From ZC4RG25 sp023428365 (GTDB lineage Bacteria > Pseudomonadota > Alphaproteobacteria > Rhizobiales > Hyphomicrobiaceae): a stretch of 64,000 nt of DNA. The DNA lies in assembly GCA_050283925.1 (NCBI GenBank), contig JBNOAI010000003.1:376678-440677 (forward strand), written 5' to 3'. This document shows positions 57,673-64,000 of this stretch, piece after piece. A program made the translations under genes and the position numbers. Below the pieces are notes generated by a model, which was given only the letters and a program-made list of their open reading frames with translations, was not told the DNA's origin and ran no database searches. The number at the start of each line of letters is the position of its first letter. The stretch's first letter is position 1.

Positions 57673-58057
57673 ACAACACCTCCTCCATCCAGCGTCCGAC
57701 CCGGCCTGAGGCGGGTTGCCGGCAACATGTCGCCCCGGAACGAATCGAATTCAAGGCGCATTTGGATCGTTCCGGAGTTGTGCCGACCAGCCCAGGCGGA
57801 TCTCCAAGCGCTCAAAATGGCCTGTTTGCGGCGGTTCGTGGGCAGTCAAACTGTCCTTAACGGAACATTTACGGGTGACTGACAGCCTCACTTTAGAGGG
57901 ACTGGTCGAAGCTCGTGCCGTGTGTCGACCTGGGTGCGCTCAAACGGCATGGCAAAGACGCGTATGTGGCGACGCGTCCAAGCGAAAGACTCCCCCGCGG
58001 GAGGCCGAATGACGAGGGCATTCCGCACGGATCACCAGATCCACTTGGGGAGAGGCA
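57673..58057. other. Divergent intergenic region of about 385 bases
   Basis: Holds promoters for the secreted protein (minus) and the PodJ-like gene (plus). A small palindrome CTCCCCCGCGGGAG occurs near 57990-58003. GGAGAGG at 58049-58055 is the ribosome binding site for the next gene. No coding potential recognised. Confidence 0.5.
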
Positions 58058-60700
58058 ATGTCGGACTACTACAGCCAGCATCCGGACGGGGAGCCCGGTG
58101 ACGGCGCGGGCGCTCGCAGCGCAGCCTGCGGCGCCGAGGAGCTGAAAGGTCTGCTTCAGCGGATTGCGTCCCATATCGCCGACGCCGACGTGCGCCACGG
58201 ATCTGTGCTGGAGGATATGCACGGACGGCTGGTCAATCTGGGAGACGACACCCGCGCACTTCGCCAAGCCGTTCCATCCGGCCTGAACGATGCCCTCGCG
58301 CGCATCGAGAGCAGCCTAGCGCGGCCCGCAGAATACGACGCCATCTCAACTTCGCTCCCCCACAACGACGATAATCCTGCCGTGGGCAACGACGAGCCGG
58401 GCCGGCCGTCCTCGCCGACGATTGCAGAGCAACCCGGTGCCGATTGGGACCGGGCCTCAGCCGATGCCCTGGCACGCATCTATGAGCACGCGCACGACGA
58501 CACGGGGCACGATGAGGCCACGGCCTCGATCGCACGAGATGCCAACCCGGCTGACTTCATCGGCGCATCGGATACTGACGACGACCTGCAACACCGCCCC
58601 CGCGACGACGCGTGGCATGACGCGCCGCTAGAAACCGCCATTCAGCCCGAAAACACGCTCGCGCTTCTCGATACCCGTTTCCAGGCCTTCGAGCAGCGTC
58701 TCGGAGAAGTTCTCGATAACGTCGCAACGCGATCGGACGTCGAAGGACTGAAGCTGATCGAAGCGCACATCTCCGAGTTGATGCTGCACGTATCACAAAC
58801 TCAAACGCAGCTCGAGCGTCTGGACACGATTGAAGCGCGGCTCGCGCGCGTGGGCGATTCGATCTCCGATGAGCGTCTCGAAAAGCTGATCTCTGAAACG
58901 TCCCTGGCCGATACCTATCTGGAGCGACTGGCCGGTGCCCTGGCCTCGCGCCTGACCCAACACCGGCCCGGCGATGACGCCGCCAATTCGGCGACGGTAA
59001 AGCTCGATGAACTGAGCGCTCTTGTCGAGCAGTTCGTGAGCAATCACCGGCAGACCGAGGAAAACACGTCCAGCGCGCTCGGCACCGTGCAACAGGCAAT
59101 GGTGCACCTTTTGGACCGCATCGACGCCCTGGAACCGGCGCACGGCGCCTGGCAGCCCTTTGACGCCGCGGACCCGGTTGACGACTTCTCCACACGCAGC
59201 GAGGGCGAAGAGGCCCTGGCGCGGGTCTATCACCATCAGGCAGGCGACACTCCTCCTGCCACAACGAAGGCCAAAACCGGCCCCGCCGAGCTGGCCAATA
59301 TCGCTGCGGAGATCGAAGAGGCCCGAAAGGCCACGCATGCGAATGCGCGTGAGCTACAAACTTCTGCCGCTTCGCACGCTGATGCTGCGGTTGGTGAAAA
59401 CGCCCCACAGCCGCTGCCCGCAAGCCGCGAAGAGTTCGTCGCTGCCGCCCGCCGTGCCGCACGTCAGGCCTCGAACGTGCCGCCGCAAGCCGCCTCCGCG
59501 CCCGTCAATCCGCGCGCCATGGTCGGCGGACGCCGGAAGGCCCTCGCGCGGCCTCTCGCGGGCCTCATGATGGCGACGCTCGTTGTGGTCATCGCCGTCG
59601 GCGTCGGCCTGACGACCTATAATTTCATCAAGGGTGATGATGCCGTCGCAACAGTCGCGCCGACGCAGAGTTCGCTGCTGCGACAGAACGATATCAGCAC
59701 CGGGGAAGTCCCGGCGCCGGTCAACGTCATCGATGCAGATTCTGAGCGTAGCGACAGCGTCCTGATCGACGACGAAGTGCCGCCAGGATTCGCTCAGGAT
59801 CCGGCTCCGCCGGCTCAGAGTGGCGAGCCGCCGGCTGGGATCATGTTGGAAACCGGATCACTCTATTCGACCGAGGATCTTGCCAGGAGCGAACAGCGTC
59901 GCCGGATGGCGCAGCTTTCGACCAACCTTGGCGCCGTGCAGGGTGGCATTCAATCGATCCCGACTGCGCTGATCCCGGGGTCTGCAGATCGGACGATGGC
60001 CGCGCCTTCCACGGGCACGAACTCCGCGCATCCTCAAACGTTGCCGCCGGCCGCAGTCGGGCCGCTGTCGTTGCGCATTGCCGCGGCAAATGGCGATCCG
60101 TCAGCCGAATTCGAGGTCGCCGCCCGTCTGGCCGAAGGCAGAGGTGTCGAGCAGGATTTCAAGCAGGCTGTCATTTGGTATCAACGCTCGGCATCGCGCG
60201 GCTTTGCGCCCGCCCAATACCGGCTCGGCACGTTGTATGAGCGCGGCCTTGGCGTAAAAGCGGAGCTCGGCCGTGCGAAGGCCTGGTACCGCAGCGCCGC
60301 GGAAAAGGGCAACATCAAAGCCATGCACAACCTCGCCGTACTGAGCGCCGGCAGTGTGCCCTCCGACTACAAGACAGCAGCTCACTGGTTTACTGAAGCC
60401 GCAGACCGCGGCGTCCGCGACAGCCAATTTAACCTTGCCGTCCTGCTGGAAAGCGGAATCGGCGTTCAGCAGGATCTGAAAGCTGCTTACGGCTGGTTCA
60501 AAATTGCTGCTCAGAGCGGCGACAAAGAGGCTCCGCGCCGCATCGAGCAATTGAGGCACAGGCTTGTGGCGGCGGAAATTGCCACGGGTGAAGCCTTTGC
60601 CCGCAATTGGCGAGCAAAGCCCGCCAATCCTCTCGTGAATGATGTCCGTGCGGCCGGAGAAGCCTGGAAACTCCGTGACAACAACGGCGTCGCCGGTTGA
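58058..60700 (+). CDS. PodJ-like polar localisation protein with SEL1 repeats
   Basis: 880 residues. The N-terminal 490 residues are cytoplasmic, acidic and partly coiled coil (HISELMLHVSQTQTQLERLD), with disordered Asp/Ala-rich stretches. One helix near residue 500 (GLMMATLVVVIAVGVGLTTY) leads to a periplasmic region with about four SEL1 repeats from residue 685 (FEVAARLAEGRGVEQDFKQA, YRLGTLYERGLGVKAELGRA, HNLAVLSAGSVPSDYKTAAH, FNLAVLLESGIGVQQDLKAA). This order matches PodJ-type scaffolds that mark a cell pole in Alphaproteobacteria. The C-terminal peptidoglycan-binding domain of Caulobacter PodJ is not evident. Confidence 0.78.
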   Translation: MSDYYSQHPDGEPGDGAGARSAACGAEELKGLLQRIASHIADADVRHGSVLEDMHGRLVNLGDDTRALRQAVPSGLNDALARIESSLARPAEYDAISTSLPHNDDNPAVGNDEPGRPSSPTIAEQPGADWDRASADALARIYEHAHDDTGHDEATASIARDANPADFIGASDTDDDLQHRPRDDAWHDAPLETAIQPENTLALLDTRFQAFEQRLGEVLDNVATRSDVEGLKLIEAHISELMLHVSQTQTQLERLDTIEARLARVGDSISDERLEKLISETSLADTYLERLAGALASRLTQHRPGDDAANSATVKLDELSALVEQFVSNHRQTEENTSSALGTVQQAMVHLLDRIDALEPAHGAWQPFDAADPVDDFSTRSEGEEALARVYHHQAGDTPPATTKAKTGPAELANIAAEIEEARKATHANARELQTSAASHADAAVGENAPQPLPASREEFVAAARRAARQASNVPPQAASAPVNPRAMVGGRRKALARPLAGLMMATLVVVIAVGVGLTTYNFIKGDDAVATVAPTQSSLLRQNDISTGEVPAPVNVIDADSERSDSVLIDDEVPPGFAQDPAPPAQSGEPPAGIMLETGSLYSTEDLARSEQRRRMAQLSTNLGAVQGGIQSIPTALIPGSADRTMAAPSTGTNSAHPQTLPPAAVGPLSLRIAAANGDPSAEFEVAARLAEGRGVEQDFKQAVIWYQRSASRGFAPAQYRLGTLYERGLGVKAELGRAKAWYRSAAEKGNIKAMHNLAVLSAGSVPSDYKTAAHWFTEAADRGVRDSQFNLAVLLESGIGVQQDLKAAYGWFKIAAQSGDKEAPRRIEQLRHRLVAAEIATGEAFARNWRAKPANPLVNDVRAAGEAWKLRDNNGVAG

Positions 60701-60970
60701 TTACGAAAAGACGTCCGTCAATTTCTGCTGCCGCGCACCCCGCGCGCGGTGAAATTCCAAAGCCGTGATCTTTCACGTTCGTTTCATTCGCGGAACAAAA
60801 TAGTCCGCGAGACGAAAATGATGATTGACCGTGCTGTCCAGCGCTGGCTTAAAAGAGATGCACATATACTTGCCAAAAAGTTGGGCTTGCTGACTGCGAT
60901 CAGCCCTCCGCGCCCTTGACGATGTTCCGGAGCGGCAGGTCGCTATCGCGGCAACCGGTTCGGACAACGC

Positions 60971-61900
60971 ATGAATTTTTACCTGCCCATTGCCGAGATG
61001 TCTGTGAACATCTTTGTTTTCCTCGGTATGGGCGGAGCGGTCGGTTTCCTGTCGGGCATGTTCGGCGTGGGCGGCGGCTTCCTCATGACGCCCCTGCTCG
61101 TGTTCTCAGGCATCCCTTCGGCCGTTGCGGTCGGCACCGAAGCTGCACAGATCGTCGCATCATCGGTGTCAGGAGCCATCGCCCAGTGGCGGCGCAACAA
61201 CGTTGATATCAAGCTGGGCACCGTGCTGCTGCTCGGCGGTATCATCGGCTCCTTCTTCGGCGTTGAGCTGGTCAAAATCCTGAGACAGGCCGGTCAGTTC
61301 GATTTCGTCCTGTCCATCAGCTATGTCACCTTCCTCGGCATCATCGGCGTCCTCATGATGATTGAGAGCGTCAAGACGATGCGGATGACGCGGCACGGCA
61401 AACCCACCTCCGTTCGGCGGCCCGGACAGCACTACTGGGTCCACAAGATGCCGCTGAAGATGCGCTTCCATCGCTCGAAGCTGTACATCAGCGCCATTCC
61501 GCCGTTCGTCATTGGTATCTTCGTCGGTCTTTTGGCAGCTGTCATGGGTGTCGGCGGTGGCTTCATCATGGTCCCCGCCATGATCTACCTGCTGAGGGTG
61601 CCCACGAACGTCGTCGTCGGCACGTCTCTGTTTCAGATCGTCTTCGTCACAGCCGCGACCACGATCCTGCATGCCACCGAAAACAAGACCGTGGATGTGG
61701 TGCTCGCCATGCTGCTGATGATCGGCGGTGTCATCGGCGCGCAATTCGGTGTTGTCGCAGGCGAAAAGCTCAAAGGCGAGCAATTGCGGTTTTTGCTGGC
61801 TGCGCTTGTGCTCCTAGTCTGCATCCGCATCGTCTGGGGGCTTGTTGCAATGCCAGCCGACCTGTACTCCATCAGCGGCGTGGTTGGAGGACGGCGGTGA
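60971..61900 (+). CDS. TauE/SafE-family sulfite/organosulfonate exporter
   Basis: 309 residues and eight to nine helices in two repeats. Each repeat opens with the family motif: GGAVGFLSGMFGVGGGFLMT with PLLVFSGIPSAVAVGTEAAQ, and VGLLAAVMGVGGGFIMVPAM with VVGTSLFQIVF. A long polar loop (about 135-165) lies between. It probably exports sulfite, sulfoacetate or another anion. The next gene overlaps its stop (GTGA), so the two are translationally coupled. A start at 60998 is also possible. Confidence 0.88.
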   Translation: MNFYLPIAEMSVNIFVFLGMGGAVGFLSGMFGVGGGFLMTPLLVFSGIPSAVAVGTEAAQIVASSVSGAIAQWRRNNVDIKLGTVLLLGGIIGSFFGVELVKILRQAGQFDFVLSISYVTFLGIIGVLMMIESVKTMRMTRHGKPTSVRRPGQHYWVHKMPLKMRFHRSKLYISAIPPFVIGIFVGLLAAVMGVGGGFIMVPAMIYLLRVPTNVVVGTSLFQIVFVTAATTILHATENKTVDVVLAMLLMIGGVIGAQFGVVAGEKLKGEQLRFLLAALVLLVCIRIVWGLVAMPADLYSISGVVGGRR

Positions 61901-62826
61901 CGCTGAACTGGCAGGCAATGCGAACTGTTCTGGGGGCCTTGCTGCTCGTGGCAGCCGTGGCGCTCGCGGCAGGCATCGAAATCGCCGAAGCCCAGCGTCG
62001 GCAGCAACCACCTGCGCCAACACCGGCAACTCCGGCACAGCCCGCTGAGACGGTGCAGCGTCCCCAGCCCGCTCCACAACCCGTTCCTCCCGACACGCTC
62101 CCCCGCGAAACGGTTCAGGCCGACGTCTCCTCGCGCAGTGTTGCGATCACATCGAGCTTCACGGGGACGGAAATCGTCGTCTTCGGCGCGGTCGACAACA
62201 GCCGGCAACCAACTGCCGAATCCGGCCTTTATGACATCGTGATCGTGCTCGAAGGCACGCCGACGCGTCTTGTCGCCCGGCGTAAGAGCAACGTCGCTGG
62301 CATCTGGATCAACACCGACTCGATTACCTTCCAAAGCGTCCCCAGCTACTACGCGATCGTCTCCACGCGGCCGCTCGACGAGGTCGCCAATCCGCAGGTT
62401 TTGCGCGAGAACGATATCGGCTTCGAGCAGGTCCGCATGACGCCCATTCAGGGCTGGGAAACCGGCGTGACCACGGCTGAGTTGCAGGAGTTTGCCGAGG
62501 CGGTCGTTCGGCTCAAGCAGCGTGACGGGCTCTATGTCCAGGAAGAATACGGCGTCGTCTTCATCGGCCGCAGCCTGTTCCGCGCGTCAGTCAATCTTCC
62601 CGCCAACGTCCCGGTCGGCCCGCTCAATGTGCGCGTCCATCTCATTCGCGACGGCAACATCCTCAGCACGTATACGGCGCGTGTCGGACTGGAGAGACAG
62701 GGGCTCGAGCTGCTGCTCCATAGCTTCGCGTTCAACCGTCCGTTCCTCTACGGCGTCTTTACCGTGATGATCGCGGTCGGCGCTGGCCTGCTCGCATCCG
62801 CAGCTTTCCGCCGCAACGCGCATTAA
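61897..62826 (+). CDS. TIGR02186-family membrane-anchored protein
   Basis: 309 residues, GTG start overlapping the exporter stop. A signal/anchor (VLGALLLVAAVALAAGIEIA) and a Pro/Gln-rich linker precede a beta-rich periplasmic region (QADVSSRSVAITSSFTGTEI, VVFGAVDNSR, IVLEGTPTRLVARRKSNVAG, IWINTDSITF) and a C-terminal helix (FLYGVFTVMIAVGAGLLASA). This is the alphaproteobacterial TIGR02186 pattern, typically next to a TauE-type gene. The pairing suggests a partner of the exporter. The molecular role is unknown. Confidence 0.87.
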   Translation: MTLNWQAMRTVLGALLLVAAVALAAGIEIAEAQRRQQPPAPTPATPAQPAETVQRPQPAPQPVPPDTLPRETVQADVSSRSVAITSSFTGTEIVVFGAVDNSRQPTAESGLYDIVIVLEGTPTRLVARRKSNVAGIWINTDSITFQSVPSYYAIVSTRPLDEVANPQVLRENDIGFEQVRMTPIQGWETGVTTAELQEFAEAVVRLKQRDGLYVQEEYGVVFIGRSLFRASVNLPANVPVGPLNVRVHLIRDGNILSTYTARVGLERQGLELLLHSFAFNRPFLYGVFTVMIAVGAGLLASAAFRRNAH

Positions 62827-62843
62827 CGTGATCGGCGGCGCGA

Positions 62844-63563
62844 TCAGCTGGCCTCGTTCCGCAATAGCTCGTTGGCCATGAACGCAACCTGTGTTCTGTT
62901 CTTGGCCTTGAGTTTCTTCATGATATTGCGCACGTGCACTTTGACCGTGCTCTCACACATGTTCAGTTCATACGCGATCAGCTTGTTCGCCTTCCCCCGA
63001 CGCAAAGCCTCCACGACAGCGATCTGCCGCGCAGTGAACATGGACGGTGAAGGACGACGATCCTGTTCGATGGCGGTTGCGATCCGGTGCGCCGACAGCA
63101 AGCTAGCAGCAGGCACGAATGTTCCCCCCGCTTTCACCAAGCGCATGGCGCCTAGTGCCACGTCGAGCGAAAGCGTCGTTGGAATGTAGCCGCAGGCGCC
63201 GTTCTCCAGTGCGCCGACAATCTTCTCGGTGTCTTCGACGTCCGCCAGTACGATTGCCGGGGCCGGATGCTTAGCAAGCACCAGGGCGCTGATTTCGCGC
63301 TTGGTTTCCTCGTCGTTCAGCCTTCCGGATTTACAGAGAACGATCAGGGAGGCTTTGATCGATTTGGAAAGTTCCAGCCAATCCGCGACGCTGGCGAAGG
63401 AGCGGACCGTCACTCCGGACGTCGATCTCAGGCACTGACTGATGCAATCACGAAAGAAGGCGCGAGATTCGATGACGATAACCGGCCCTTGGGTTTCATC
63501 CTCCGAAGGACTGATGTCGGTTGGACCTGGTGCGGAATTGAGCTGGTCATGAAGGTCGGGCAT
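62844..63563 (-). CDS. NarL/FixJ-type regulator with pseudo-receiver domain
   Basis: 239 residues. The LuxR-type HTH is intact: FTARQIAVVEALRRGKANKL, then AYELNMCESTVKVHVRNIMK and KLKAKNRTQVAFMANELL. The N-terminal receiver fold lacks the phosphorylation residues: the acidic pair of strand 1 is IESRAFF, the strand-3 acceptor position is LIVLCKSG with no aspartate, and the lysine of strand 5 is YIPTTLS. It is therefore likely controlled without phosphorylation, or by ligand or partner binding. It converges on the TIGR02186 gene. Targets are unknown. Confidence 0.87.
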   Translation of the reverse strand: MPDLHDQLNSAPGPTDISPSEDETQGPVIVIESRAFFRDCISQCLRSTSGVTVRSFASVADWLELSKSIKASLIVLCKSGRLNDEETKREISALVLAKHPAPAIVLADVEDTEKIVGALENGACGYIPTTLSLDVALGAMRLVKAGGTFVPAASLLSAHRIATAIEQDRRPSPSMFTARQIAVVEALRRGKANKLIAYELNMCESTVKVHVRNIMKKLKAKNRTQVAFMANELLRNEAS

Positions 63564-64000
63564 TTGTGTCTGACGCTATGGCTGAAAGGATTGGGTGTGC
63601 ACATCACGTCGGTAGGTCGGAATGATGTGTCTCAGTCCCTTGCTGGAGACGGCAATATCCGGGCGAATTCATTTATGCAACTTTTTGTATATGTTTCCAG
63701 TTAATGCAACCTATAGTAATATGGGGACGCAAAAGCAATTCATTGGCTCCAGCGAATAAATATTAACGTTAAACAAAATTAATCAGCCCAAAGACACTTA
63801 TGCGCCACGCAGGCAATTTACCTTTCATCAAGATTTATCAATTGTTAACGCATTGATCGGCGTTCAATTTTGCGTTTTGCGTCGGCGTTTAGCGCGTGCG
63901 CATCCTTCAGAATCAGCTTAAGCGGAGTTTCTGATCACTTGAGGGAAATTCGTCCGCGCCATGCCGAAAATGACGACGCGAGATTGCGGCGGGATCAGCA
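63564..64000. other. AT-rich gene-free right end of about 435 bases
   Basis: Upstream of the NarL-like gene. The 63690-63860 segment is clearly more AT-rich than the rest of the window, with several TTAA-containing motifs (for example TTAACGTTAAAC) that loosely recall CtrA half-sites. An ATG at 63961 opens a frame that continues past the window end and might be the start of a gene; too little is visible to say. Confidence 0.5.

Overview
The window is GC-rich DNA from an alphaproteobacterium, most likely Hyphomicrobiales in or near the Bradyrhizobium/Rhodopseudomonas lineage. This is inferred from gene content: a GbsR-cydDCABX operon, a bigR-type persulfide operon, an HWE-type kinase fragment, TAXI TRAP transport proteins, a TIGR02186 protein and a PodJ/SEL1 protein. 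No rRNA, replication origin, CRISPR array or intact insertion sequence was seen. The species cannot be named from this window.

Layout. 0-12 kb: end of a cupin gene, a small secreted protein, a 0.75 kb gene-free stretch with a strong hairpin, a degenerate kinase-receiver protein, an orphan TAXI binding protein, a thermonuclease, an MFS carrier, an xdhC/mocA-like pair, an SLC13 permease, polA and tRNA-Arg(CCG). 11.9-12.8 kb: mobile-element scar, with a frameshifted serine recombinase C-terminus against the tRNA and the 3' end of an outer-membrane protein gene. 13-26.4 kb: accessory region and the most interesting part. It holds AraC and LuxR regulators, a YadA-like surface protein, a methyltransferase, a secreted cupin, two small peptides with double-glycine leaders, a membrane 2Fe-2S protein fused to an anti-sigma-like sensor domain, an HlyD adaptor, a C39-peptidase ABC exporter and an isoprenylcysteine-methyltransferase-like protein. 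At least four copies of a 16-bp near-palindrome lie in its intergenic gaps. 26.7-31.7 kb: NitT/TauT-type ABC operon with two permeases and two ATPases plus OsmC. 31.8-34.9 kb: cobalamin riboswitch, a short ORF and metE. 35-36.4 kb: PRC-barrel protein and a small cysteine-rich secreted protein. 36.4-43.4 kb: GbsR-type regulator and cytochrome bd operon, with a perfect operator-like palindrome. 43.5-45.8 kb: bigR/blh/YeeE operon. 45.8-64 kb: CHASE3 hybrid kinase and response regulator, TRAP fused permease, DUF1028 protein, MFS carrier, hydrolase, mepA, msrA, small proteins, YjbQ, PodJ-like SEL1 protein, TauE exporter, TIGR02186 protein and a NarL-like regulator whose receiver lacks phosphorylation residues.

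How it fits together. The 14-26 kb block reads as a self-contained peptide secretion locus: peptides with GG leaders, a leader peptidase fused to its exporter, the adaptor, possible modifying enzymes, and a regulator with shared candidate operators. No immunity gene or outer-membrane channel was recognised. The 36-46 kb block pairs a sulfide-tolerant oxidase with persulfide detoxification. Functions come from reading motifs in the translated sequence; no database search was run.
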